Source of the DNA: Amarolinea aalborgensis | Lineage (GTDB): Bacteria; Chloroflexota; Anaerolineae; SSC4; Amarolineaceae | DNA length: 58,719 nucleotides | Reading direction: 5' to 3' | Assembly (NCBI RefSeq): GCF_900491745.1 | Contig: NZ_UETR01000019.1 | Coordinates: 1 to 58,719 of the forward strand | In this document: positions 44,559 to 52,299 of the stretch, piece by piece | How positions within the stretch are numbered: position 1 is the stretch's first letter | How the letters are laid out: the number at the start of each line of letters is the position of its first letter | Translations under genes and position numbers: made by a program | The notes under the pieces: model-generated | Seen by the model: the letters and a program-made list of their open reading frames with translations, nothing else | Database searches by the model: none | What the model was told of the DNA's origin: nothing

Positions 44559-45874
44559 GTGACCGATTCCGCTTGCCGATTGTCAGGCGCTCGTGGCTTT
44601 GTACAACAGCACGAACGGGGCGCAGTGGGGCCTTGCTGCAGGTTGGCAACAGACGAACACTCCTTGTGCCTGGGGTGGAGTAACCTGTGTCAATGGAAGC
44701 GTCGGCTTGCTCAATCTAGCGGGAAGGGCCTACAAGGTTTTATTGCGCCAGAATTGGGCAATCTGAGCGGATTGTATGTGCTCGACTTGAGCTACAACAA
44801 CATCACTGGCAGCATATGCGCCCACCCTGGGCAACTTGACGAATCTCAATCGCCTGAGAATATTTAGTAGTCATTTGGGCGGGACAATTCCGCCTGAATT
44901 AGGCAACCTATCGAACTTGCAGTTGCTTCAGCTATCCGAGAACGAGCTGGCGGTCCGCTACCGCCGACCCTGGGCAACCTGTCTCTCCTTGAGGACATGG
45001 CCATCGAGTTGTGCTTTCTGAGCGGAGAGATTCCCCGAACTGGGCAATCTGCATAACCTGCGCCAACTTTCGCTCTATCGTAACCGAGCAGGAAGCCATT
45101 CCGGCCACATTCGAAATCTGACCAACCTGGAATACCTCTCCTGGGCACCAATCACTGAGCAGGCCGATCTCACCAGAACTGGGCAAGCTGACGCAGGTTC
45201 AATACCTGGATTTATCCAGTAATCACTTGAGCGGCTCGATCCCGTCCGAACTGGGCAACATGAGCAGTCTGCTCGGACTCGAACTAAGCGACAATCAGTT
45301 GTCGGGCGAGGTTCCGGCTGAACTGATGCAGCCGCCGTACTTGTACTCGGTCAGTGTGGACTACAACATGGTGACGCCCACCGATCCAACGGTGGTTGCG
45401 TGGCTCGACATGGTGGATCCGGGTGGGAGTACACCCAGACGGTGCCGCCGAGCCATGTACAGGCCACCCTGGTCGCCAGCCAAAGCGTAACCTGACCTGG
45501 ACGCCGATTCCACACCTGTGGTGGGAAGAAGGCTTTATGAGGTCAGTTATGCGATCAGGCCAGGCGGGCCTTATGTGGTGCATGGCACGACGCCTGACAG
45601 GGCGACCGACCACTATGCGGCCGCTGATCTACCGCCCGCCAATCTCTATTGTTTCGTTGTGCGCACCTTCACGGCGGCCCATTTCTATTTTGCCAACGAA
45701 TGGTGGAGCGCCTACAGCCCCGAAGTCTGCGTGGAGCGCCGACCGCGTGCGCTGCACAGTTTTCGGCCACGGCGACCTTTAGGGCCGTTCGCTCTGCACC
45801 TCTGGTCGCTGGTCGCTCCTATGTCGGGCGCTTCCAGTCAGGTAACTACCTGGGACTTCCGTGAATTGATGTAG
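44559..45874 (+). pseudogene. Decayed leucine-rich-repeat (plant-type LRR) secreted protein gene
   Basis: Pieces of one protein are spread over all three forward frames. In order: an LRR N-cap (DCQALVALYNSTNGAQW, TPCAWGGVTC), repeats such as LQGFIAPELGNLSGLYVLDL, GGTIPPELGNLSNLQLLQLS, PELGNLHNLRQLSLYRN, VQYLDLSSNHLSGSIPSELG and LGLELSDNQLSGEVPAELM, then a fibronectin-III-like piece (SQSVNLTWTPI, LYEVSYAIRPGGPYVV, PANLYCFVVRTF). At least six frame changes are needed to join them, while neighbouring genes are intact, so decay is more likely than sequencing error. Such LRR proteins with the IPxELGNL consensus are typical of secreted Chloroflexi proteins. A strong AAGGAGGTGA lies just upstream of the N-cap. 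Confidence 0.85.
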
Positions 45875-45881
45875 CGCTCTC

Positions 45882-45910
45882 ACCCCTGGTTTCTCGCAGA
45901 AACCAGGGGT
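45882..45910 (+). terminator. Strong hairpin after the LRR pseudogene
   Basis: A perfect 13-bp stem ACCCCTGGTTTCT / AGAAACCAGGGGT with loop CGC, eight bases past the last stop codon. The 3' side is GTGTCTTC rather than a T-run, so termination is probable but not certain. Confidence 0.65.
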
Positions 45911-45924
45911 GTGTCTTCGAGTCG

Positions 45925-46272
45925 CGGCCGAGCAAGCGGTCAACGCGGGCGCAGGCTCGCCGGGTAAGGGGCACGCGCTGTGGCGAGCGATCTCGGCTGG
46001 CCCGGCGATTCGTGGAGCAGCCAGCCTGCGCCAGGGGATGACGCCATCCCCTCGCAGGGTTGCGGTGAGATGACGACCTCAGAGGCGCGCGACGCACTCA
46101 CAAGTCAACGCCGCGATGTCCCCTGACCCCTGCGAGGGTTGGCAGGGGAGAAATCGGTCAACCTTGCGCAGGCTCGCCGGGTAAGGGGCACGCGCTGTGG
46201 CGAGCGATCTCGGCTGGCCCGGCGATTCGTGGAGCAGCCAGCCTGCGCAAGGGGAGCCGCGCAGGCTGGCTG
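45925..46272 (-). repeat. Structured ~209-bp repeat, array 5 (about 1.7 units, minus orientation)
   Basis: Same subfamily as array 4 (A block CCTTGCGCAGGC, B block GCCTGCGCAAGG on the minus strand). One copy of A reads CTGGCGCAGGC, which breaks the stem by one pair. The array lies between the LRR pseudogene hairpin and the end of the RIO kinase gene, whose stop codon is about ten bases further on. Confidence 0.9.
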
Positions 46273-46282
46273 CATGGTCAGT

Positions 46283-47233
46283 TCACAGCCGGGCTTCCAT
46301 GAAGGCTTGCCACAGGTTGGCGGCCAGGACTTGCGCATCGGCCTGAATGTCATAGCGCGCGAAGTACTGGCACAGGCGTTCGATGTCGCGCTGCAGCAAA
46401 TCGAACGCGTGCGGATTCTTGAGCGCGACGACCGCCTGTGGGAAGTCAATTACCACCGCCCTGCCCTCCCAGTACAGAATGTTATAGGCCGACAGGTCGC
46501 TATGGATGCGGTTGTGCTTCAGCATCAACTCCACGTGCCACAGCAGGCGCTTGAACATGGCGCGCGCCGCGCGCTGACTCAACACCACGCTGTTCAGGTT
46601 AGGCGCGGGGTCGTTGATATCGCCCAGGTATTCCATCAGAATGGCATTGCTGACGTGGCCGACCGGCCGAGGCACATCCGCGCCCGCCGCGTGCAGCAGC
46701 TGCAGCATGTCATACTCGTGTTCGATCCACGAGAAGGTGGTTACCTCGCGGCCGAACTCCGTCTTCTTGGCGATCGCACGCTTGATTCTGGCCCCGCGCA
46801 CGATACCCTTGCCCTCATCGTCCAGCATCAGGCGCCCCTCTTTGTAGATGGCGTCATTGCGCATGGTGCGGTGCGCCTGCGGCCGGTAGATTTTGGCCGC
46901 GATCAGCTCCAGTCCGGTGCCTGGGTGGGCCTGGCAGCAGTAGACATTAGCCTCCTTGCCGCCCTTGACGCGCGCCAAGACATCGGTGATGACATGGTCG
47001 CGATAGAAACCGCCGAGCGCGGCCTGCAGCAGCGCTTCCTCACTGGCGCCCGCGCCGAAGGTCATGGTCATCTGGTTCTCATCGCCAAGCAAGGCCGCCG
47101 TTTCTGGCATGACCACCCGCGGCCGCTGCGGCGTGGGCAGTGCACGCGGCCCTTTCTCTGCCCGATGCGTGCGCCGATCGGGCACGAGGTAGGGGATAAA
47201 TTCCTCATTGTCTTCGTAAGAACGCAAATTCAT
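46283..47233 (-). CDS. RIO-type serine/threonine protein kinase
   Basis: A 316-residue atypical kinase of the RIO1 group. Visible motifs: ARVKGGKEANVYCCQ (glycine-poor P-loop of RIO kinases), LELIAAKIYRP (ATP-binding lysine), EHEYDMLQLLHAAGADVPRP (hinge region), NRIHSDLSAYNILYWEGRAV (catalytic loop, HSDLSAYN) and VIDFPQAV (metal-binding Asp in place of DFG). RIO kinases mature the small ribosomal subunit in eukaryotes and archaea; bacterial roles are little known. The N-terminal ~65 residues are specific to this protein. Monocistronic: the upstream gene ends before two terminators and the 3' end abuts repeat array 5. Confidence 0.94.
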   Translation of the reverse strand: MNLRSYEDNEEFIPYLVPDRRTHRAEKGPRALPTPQRPRVVMPETAALLGDENQMTMTFGAGASEEALLQAALGGFYRDHVITDVLARVKGGKEANVYCCQAHPGTGLELIAAKIYRPQAHRTMRNDAIYKEGRLMLDDEGKGIVRGARIKRAIAKKTEFGREVTTFSWIEHEYDMLQLLHAAGADVPRPVGHVSNAILMEYLGDINDPAPNLNSVVLSQRAARAMFKRLLWHVELMLKHNRIHSDLSAYNILYWEGRAVVIDFPQAVVALKNPHAFDLLQRDIERLCQYFARYDIQADAQVLAANLWQAFMEARL

Positions 47234-47370
47234 CGTTCTGGTGCTCCATCGTAACGGTACTCATTTTTGTCTTGTGTCGCTGACACGCGTCGTTGGATTA
47301 AGCCAGAGGTCGCGGCCAGGGCCCGGCCTCTGTGGACAAACCACCCTTTCGTTGCCCTGCGGCGGTGAAC

Positions 47371-47404
47371 AAAAAACGGCCACAGGAACCAGGTCCCGTG
47401 GCCG
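47371..47404 (-). terminator. Minus-strand terminator hairpin (second of two)
   Basis: On the minus strand CGGCCAC and GTGGCCG pair, with further inner pairs, followed by six T. It lies ~350 bases past the stop of the 47752 gene and ~140 bases before the RIO kinase start. Confidence 0.75.
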
Positions 47405-47508
47405 CGCCGATTCGTTGGCGGATGCCGTTGTCTGTGTCCAAAGCAGTTCGTGCCAGCAGGTGCGTTGAGACGACCATGCAGGCGTAGGCGGTGGCTGGAG
47501 CAGAGAAA

Positions 47509-47544
47509 CAAAACGGCCACGGGTTGAACGTGCACCCGCGGCCG
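47509..47544 (-). terminator. Minus-strand terminator hairpin (first of two)
   Basis: On the minus strand CGGCCGCGGGT and ACCCGTGGCCG form an 11-bp stem with one mismatch and a 9-base loop, followed by TTTTGTTT. Its stem shares GGCC..CGGG words with the second hairpin, suggesting duplication. Confidence 0.7.
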
Positions 47545-47751
47545 TGAGAGGTCAGGCTAATGCTGTGAACAGAAGCCGGTTAGGACTCCCGCAGACACAG
47601 GGCGCACGCATCGAAGCAGACAGGGAAGGAAAGTTCTTGAGTTGTCATGCCTGACGGCGCCCCCTTTCAGATAAGTTGGCGAGAGTTTAACACACGTAGC
47701 CGGATAGGGCAAATTTCGTCCGGCGATCATCAGCCTGGTCGCTGGCCGATC
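47545..47751. other. 3' region of the 47752 gene
   Basis: About 200 bases between the stop codon at 47752 and the first minus-strand hairpin. No gene or clear structure is seen in it. Confidence 0.4.
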
Positions 47752-48591
47752 CTACCGGCCCTGGCGTTGCAGCGCCATGAATGAGCCAACCGTTGCCGCC
47801 AACGCCGCGCTGCCAATGATTAACGGCAGGAGGGAGGATTCGCCGCCGAGGAGCGCCAGCACGGCGAGGATGAACGACAGGCCGTTGAAAACCAGGGCCA
47901 TCACGGATGGCAGGTGCCACTGCGACCACGTGCGGCTGCGCAGTTGATAGAAGCCCATGATGCCGTAGCCCAGGGTCGCGGCGCCGCCTTGACGATACAG
48001 GAAGGTATCCGTGCCGGCATAGCCAAAGATACGCGCCACCGTCGTCGGGACGAAGAGACCCAGGGCGCCGACCAGCGTGGCCACAATGGCCAGGAACCAG
48101 ACGAGCGCCACCAACCAGGCCGCGATATCAGGCGCGGGCTGCGGCGCCGCGCGGTGGCGCTGAAGCAGCGAGGCGGTGATGGCGGTGATGCTGATGGATG
48201 CGACCAGGATCGCGTAGACGATCCACGTGGCGTTGCCGTCGAGGATCGCCAGCGCAATGGCGTAAAGCGAGCCGAGGTTAAAGGTTAACGTCGCAATCAC
48301 CACGATGCGCACAGGGAGCCAGGCCTCCTGGCGCAGCGCCAGGAGGAGCGCGACCGCGTAACCGAGGGTCGCCGCGCCGGCCAGCCGATAGATAAAGGGA
48401 TCATTACCAGTCGCGCCGGCCAGGCGGGCCAACAGCCCTGGCGCCAGCAACGGCAGAAAGCCGAAGACCAGTCCGCCGACAAGGGGAACGGCAAGCAGTA
48501 GTTTTTCTTGGGGCGTCAAGCGCTCCAAGGGTGCGACGCCTGCGCGGCCGCCGGACACGCGCCCGGTGTTCGAAGCGGTTCGTGTTGACAT
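47752..48591 (-). CDS. Integral membrane protein with two duplicated halves
   Basis: A 279-residue protein with about eight membrane helices. ATG 48591 is preferred over an upstream ATG because GAGGAGG lies nine bases before it. The two halves are paralogous: first half FGFLPLLAPGLLARLAG, NDPFIYRLAGAATLGYAVAL; second half LGLFVPTTVARIFGYAG, TDTFLYRQGGAATLGYGIMG. Each half therefore has the plan helix - [DT]xF[IL]YRxxGAATLGY helix - two helices. No transport or enzyme family is recognised; internal duplication is common in carriers. It diverges from the copper operon, with a structured element between. Confidence 0.75.
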   Translation of the reverse strand: MSTRTASNTGRVSGGRAGVAPLERLTPQEKLLLAVPLVGGLVFGFLPLLAPGLLARLAGATGNDPFIYRLAGAATLGYAVALLLALRQEAWLPVRIVVIATLTFNLGSLYAIALAILDGNATWIVYAILVASISITAITASLLQRHRAAPQPAPDIAAWLVALVWFLAIVATLVGALGLFVPTTVARIFGYAGTDTFLYRQGGAATLGYGIMGFYQLRSRTWSQWHLPSVMALVFNGLSFILAVLALLGGESSLLPLIIGSAALAATVGSFMALQRQGR

Positions 48592-48763
48592 GACTGAATT
48601 CCTCCTCACCTGATGTCTCTTGCTGCATGATTTCCAGAGGCGCTGTGTTGCGCCGCCGTCTTGAACTGATGATGCACCCGGCGGCTGCTTAGGGAACAGG
48701 TCAACTGCTGTTCACTTGTTGTTCAACGCCACGGGATACGTGCTTGACCGAACAACACGCCAA
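48592..48763. other. Upstream region of the 47752 gene
   Basis: Holds the ribosome-binding site of the minus-strand gene and no other gene. No confident promoter was found on the minus strand. Confidence 0.4.
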
Positions 48764-48764
48764 A

Positions 48765-48859
48765 GGGTGCATTTCAATTTCGGGGCGTTGCCCCAGAGGG
48801 GCTTGCAACCTCGTAGCCGGATGGCCTTTGGCCTCCGGCGGGGGTGCTGAAATGCACCC
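48765..48859 (+). repeat. Cloverleaf-like structured element upstream of csoR
   Basis: A 12-bp outer stem, GGGTGCATTTCA (48765-48776) with TGAAATGCACCC (48848-48859), encloses three further hairpins: GGGGC-GTT-GCCCC (48782-48794), GAGG/CCTC (48796-48812) and GCCGGATGGCC/GGCCTCCGGC (48816-48839). It is imperfectly self-complementary, so the fold is possible on either strand. It ends 17 bases before the -35 box of the csoR promoter and lies outside that transcript. It may be a small palindromic mobile element or a separate RNA. Confidence 0.7.
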
Positions 48860-48875
48860 CACGCCAAATGGCGTA

Positions 48876-48904
48876 TTGACATCTGGCGGTGACCGTGTTA
48901 CAAT
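48876..48904 (+). promoter_or_regulatory. Promoter of the csoR-copZ-copA operon
   Basis: Consensus TTGACA, a 17-base spacer and TACAAT, the best promoter in the window. Confidence 0.88.
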
Positions 48905-48913
48905 GACGCCACA

Positions 48914-48935
48914 TCCCCCCCGGTGGGGGGTGGGG
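48914..48935 (+). promoter_or_regulatory. Probable CsoR operator (C-tract / G-tract dyad)
   Basis: CCCCCCC-GGT-GGGGGG followed by TGGGG, just downstream of the -10 box. CsoR-type regulators are known to bind GC-tract dyads of the form TA-CCCC...GGGG-TA overlapping their own promoter, so this site would allow autorepression relieved by Cu(I). Confidence 0.72.
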
Positions 48936-48953
48936 TGAGAGCAGGAGTAAACG

Positions 48954-49232
48954 ATGAACGCGCAAATGAAAGAGCAGGTTTTGAGTCGGCTGAAGAGCAT
49001 CGAAGGGCATGTGCGTGGAATTCAGCGCATGGTGAACGACGATAACTACTGCATTGATGTCATCAGCCAGGTGCAGGCCGTGCAGAAGGCGCTGGACCGC
49101 GTCAACAGCCTGCTGCTGGACAACCATCTCAACTCCTGCGTGATTACGGCCGTGCGCAGCGACGACTCGCAGGAGCGTGAACGTGTCCTGGGAGAGCTGC
49201 TGCACGTGTTCGAGACCGGCAGCAAGTTGTGA
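48954..49232 (+). CDS. csoR: Copper-sensing repressor CsoR
   Basis: A 92-residue, all-helical CsoR/RcnR (DUF156) repressor. The Cu(I) ligand set C-H-C is present as C33 (NYCIDV), H58 and C62 (DNHLNSC) with the same spacing as Mycobacterium CsoR C36/H61/C65. Without copper the tetramer binds DNA; Cu(I) binding releases it. GCAGGAG precedes ATG 48954. First gene of an operon with copZ and copA, and downstream of its own operator. The G-tract site and neighbours make copper the likely signal over nickel or formaldehyde. Confidence 0.95.
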   Translation: MNAQMKEQVLSRLKSIEGHVRGIQRMVNDDNYCIDVISQVQAVQKALDRVNSLLLDNHLNSCVITAVRSDDSQERERVLGELLHVFETGSKL

Positions 49233-49302
49233 TTTCGCCGCCGCGGCCGAGCCGCAAGGGTGTTTTTTGCGAAAGCAGCGTGTCAACGAAAGGATCTAAG
49301 CA

Positions 49303-49509
49303 ATGACAGTCAAAACGTATTCTGTGCCGAACATCTCGTGCCATCACTGTGTCAACACCATTGAGCGCGAGCTGAAGGATGTCGCCGGCGTAACGTCGGT
49401 GAAGGCCAATGTCAGCACCAAGGCCGTCATGGTTGAAGTGGCAGATGCCAGCCGCCTGACCGCCGTGGAAGCGATGCTGGACGAGATCGGTTATCCGGTC
49501 GAGAAGTAG
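49303..49509 (+). CDS. copZ: Copper chaperone CopZ (HMA domain)
   Basis: A 68-residue single heavy-metal-associated domain that carries Cu(I) in the cytoplasm and hands it to CopA. The metal site is in PNISCHHCVNTIE (CxxC, with two His between the cysteines), followed by the usual beta-alpha-beta pattern (GVTSVKANVSTKAVMVEV) and the terminal EIGYPVEK. Length equals known CopZ proteins. It lies 70 bases after csoR and 96 bases before copA on the same strand. Confidence 0.95.
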   Translation: MTVKTYSVPNISCHHCVNTIERELKDVAGVTSVKANVSTKAVMVEVADASRLTAVEAMLDEIGYPVEK

Positions 49510-49605
49510 CCGTCCGCCGGTGACCCTGAAGGACGAAGGACCCGCCGAGCTGCCATTCGTCCTTAATCTTGTCAACCCTCGCCAATCCCCCAATCGGAAG
49601 GTGCC

Positions 49606-52104
49606 ATGTCAACCAAAGAGTTGAGCCTGCCGGTGACCGGCATGACCTGCGCGAACTGCGCCAATACGATCACGCGCACCTTGAAGAAGACCGCGGGCGT
49701 GACCGAAGCCAGTGTCAACTATGCCAGTGAACGCGCGCAGGTGATTTTCGATCCGGCGTTGGTCAAAGAAGGCCAACTGGTGCAGCGGATTCGCGATGCC
49801 GGCTATGACGTGCCGCAGGCGCGCGTAGAGCTGCCCATCACGGGGATGACCTGCACCAACTGCGCCAACACGGTGCAGCGCGCCTTGCGCAAGGTGGACG
49901 GTGTGGTCGAGGCCAATGTCAACTACGCCAGCGAGAAAGCCAGCATTACCTACATCCCCGGCGCAGCTAACCGTCAGGATTTGATCCAGGCCGTGGAGAA
50001 AGCCGGCTACGGCGTGGTGCAGGCGACGGGCGACGAAGCGCTGGAGGATGCGGAAGCGGCCGCGCGTGAGGCTGAAATCGCCGATCAAACGCGCAAGTTC
50101 TGGGTCGGTGTGGCTTTCGCCGCGCCCTTGTTCCTCTTCAGCATGGCGCGTGATGCCGGCTTGCTCGGCATGTGGGCGCACGAAGCATGGGCAAACTGGC
50201 TGATGCTGGCGCTGGCGACGCCGGTGCAGTTCTACGTCGGCGGCGACTACTACGTTGGCGGCTGGAAGTCTATCCGCAATGGCTCGGCCAACATGGATGT
50301 GTTGGTGGCGATGGGCTCCTCGGCCGCGTACTTCTACAGCCTGGCGATTTTGATCGGCGGTCTGTTCGGCTGGCATGGCCTGGGCGATCACGTCTACTTC
50401 GAGACCGCCGCGGTTATCATCACGCTGATCAAACTGGGTAAGCTGCTGGAAGTGCGCGCCAAAGGCCGCACCTCGGCCGCGATCAAGGCGCTGATGGGTC
50501 TGCGCGCGCGGACCGCGCATGTCGTGCGCGACGGCCAAGAGATCGAAATCCTGGTCGAGCAGGTGCGCAGCGGCGATTATGTGATCGTGCGCCCTGGCGA
50601 AAAGATTCCCGTGGATGGCCTGGTGGTTGAAGGCCGTTCCGCGGTGGATGAATCCATGCTGACCGGCGAAAGCCTGCCCGTGGACAAGAAGCCGGGCGAT
50701 GCCGTGATTGGCGCCACGCTCAACAACCAGGGCATGCTCAAGTTCGAGGCGACGAAGGTGGGGCGTGAGACTGCGCTGGCGCAGATCATCCGCCTGGTGC
50801 AGGAAGCGCAAGGCTCCAAAGCCCCGATCCAGCGCCTGGCCGATCAGGTCTCGGCCATTTTCGTGCCCGTCGTGCTGGGGCTGGCCGCGCTGACGTTCCT
50901 GGGCTGGTATTTCCTCGGCCAGGTCGGGTTTACCCAAGCGCTGGTTTACACCATCGCCGTGCTGGTGATTGCCTGCCCCTGCGCGCTAGGCCTTGCTACG
51001 CCGACGGCGATCATGGTTGGCACTGGGAAGGGCGCGGAGAGCGGCGTCTTGTTCAAGAGCAGCGAGGCGCTGGAGCGCAGTCACAAGCTGACCACGGTGG
51101 TGCTGGACAAGACCGGCACGATCACGAATGGCAAGCCGGCGATGACCGACCTGGCGCTCGTTGGCCAGGACCAGGTCTCCAGGGCAGATGTTCTATTCCT
51201 CGTAGCGTCGGCGGAAAAAGGCTCTGAGCATCCTTTGGGGCAGGCGATTGTCAAAGCCGCGGAGGCTGAGGGCATGCGCTTAGCCACGCCGGAGCGCTTC
51301 GAGGCCCTCGCGGGCATGGGCGTGCGCGCCACGATCAACGGCCGGGCCGTCCTGGTGGGCAATGTGCGCCTGTTCGAGCAAGAGAAAATTGACATAACTG
51401 AAATGGCTGCCACGGTGACACGGCTGCAGGACGCGGGCAAGACCGCGATGCTGGCCGCGGTAGATGGTCAAGCGGCCGCGGTCATCGCCGTGGCCGACAC
51501 CGTCAAAGAAGGATCGGCCGCGGCCATAGCCCAACTGCACGCCCAGGGCTTGCGGGTGGCGATGATTACGGGCGACAATCAGCGCACCGCCGACGCCATC
51601 GCCCGGCAAGTCGGGATTGACCAGGCGCTGGCGGAGGTGCTGCCCGGCGACAAGGCCGCGCAGGTGAAATTACTCCAGCAGCAGGGCGAAGTGGTCGGTA
51701 TGGTGGGGGATGGCATCAACGACGCGCCCGCCCTGGCGCAGGCCGATGTCGGCATCGCGATTGGCACCGGCACGGATGTCGCGATGGAGGCCGCAGGTGT
51801 CACGCTGATGAGCGGCGACCTGCGCGGCGTGCCGCGTGCGTTGGCGCTCAGTCGCGGCACCATGCGCGTCATCAAGCAGAATCTGTTTTGGGCTTTCTTC
51901 TACAACGTGATCCTGATCCCGGTCGCGGCCGGCGCCTTCTACCCGCTTTTCGGACTGCGCCTGCACCCGGTGCTCGCCGCGGGCGCCATGGCCTTCAGCA
52001 GCATCTTCGTGGTCACGAACTCCCTGCGCCTCAAGGCGTTCGATGCCAGGCGAGATCGTCTGCCGCGCGCAGGCAATCCTGCGTTGTCGCCTTCGGCCGC
52101 CTAG
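49606..52104 (+). CDS. copA: Cu(I)-exporting P-type ATPase CopA
   Basis: An 832-residue P1B ATPase that pumps Cu(I) out of the cytoplasm. Two N-terminal HMA domains carry GMTCANC (C15, C18) and GMTCTNC (C83, C86). The membrane metal-site motif is CPC at 457-459 (ACPCALGLATPTAIM), the phosphorylated residue is D501 in LDKTGTITNG, the nucleotide-binding HP motif is in SEHPLGQAI, and the hinge is GDGINDAPALAQADVGIA. FYNVILIPVAAG and MAFSSIFVVTNSLRL match the copper-selective YN and MxxSS residues of the last two helices. Everything expected of a functional CopA is present. Last gene of the csoR operon. Confidence 0.98.
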   Translation: MSTKELSLPVTGMTCANCANTITRTLKKTAGVTEASVNYASERAQVIFDPALVKEGQLVQRIRDAGYDVPQARVELPITGMTCTNCANTVQRALRKVDGVVEANVNYASEKASITYIPGAANRQDLIQAVEKAGYGVVQATGDEALEDAEAAAREAEIADQTRKFWVGVAFAAPLFLFSMARDAGLLGMWAHEAWANWLMLALATPVQFYVGGDYYVGGWKSIRNGSANMDVLVAMGSSAAYFYSLAILIGGLFGWHGLGDHVYFETAAVIITLIKLGKLLEVRAKGRTSAAIKALMGLRARTAHVVRDGQEIEILVEQVRSGDYVIVRPGEKIPVDGLVVEGRSAVDESMLTGESLPVDKKPGDAVIGATLNNQGMLKFEATKVGRETALAQIIRLVQEAQGSKAPIQRLADQVSAIFVPVVLGLAALTFLGWYFLGQVGFTQALVYTIAVLVIACPCALGLATPTAIMVGTGKGAESGVLFKSSEALERSHKLTTVVLDKTGTITNGKPAMTDLALVGQDQVSRADVLFLVASAEKGSEHPLGQAIVKAAEAEGMRLATPERFEALAGMGVRATINGRAVLVGNVRLFEQEKIDITEMAATVTRLQDAGKTAMLAAVDGQAAAVIAVADTVKEGSAAAIAQLHAQGLRVAMITGDNQRTADAIARQVGIDQALAEVLPGDKAAQVKLLQQQGEVVGMVGDGINDAPALAQADVGIAIGTGTDVAMEAAGVTLMSGDLRGVPRALALSRGTMRVIKQNLFWAFFYNVILIPVAAGAFYPLFGLRLHPVLAAGAMAFSSIFVVTNSLRLKAFDARRDRLPRAGNPALSPSAA

Positions 52105-52128
52105 CGAACCAGCCCCATGCCTGCCGCG

Positions 52129-52178
52129 CCGCTGGGCCAATCGCGTGTGCCATAAACGCATGCGGATTGGCCCAGCGG
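52129..52178 (+). terminator. Long hairpin after copA
   Basis: CCGCTGGGCCAATC and GATTGGCCCAGCGG form a perfect 14-bp stem; the 22-base loop contains a further GCGT/ACGC pair. There is no T-run, so it may act with Rho or as an mRNA end-protecting hairpin. Confidence 0.6.
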
Positions 52179-52264
52179 CTGCCTTGCCTCGATGAGTTGC
52201 TCCACGAACTTCTCGTTGATTTGAGGCATTGCCGCTCACGAGATGGTTTCAATCGCTTGACGTA

Positions 52265-52293
52265 TTGCCTGTTTTGCAGAAATATGGTATAGT
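52265..52293 (+). promoter_or_regulatory. Promoter of the TPR gene, apparently leaderless
   Basis: TTGCCT, a 17-base spacer and TATAGT. The -10 box ends six bases before the GTG start, so the first transcribed base should be the start codon itself. No ribosome-binding site is possible. Confidence 0.75.
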
Positions 52294-52299
52294 CAACGT

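Noticed and set aside
47230..47535. Leader peptide or small gene upstream of the RIO kinase
   Set aside because: The frame runs through both terminator hairpins, has no ribosome-binding site and reads as His/Arg-rich antisense-like sequence.
48765..48859. tRNA gene or copper riboswitch
   Set aside because: The fold has four arms, but no TTC-type T-loop, anticodon-arm layout or CCA end is seen, and the element lies upstream of the csoR promoter rather than in its leader.
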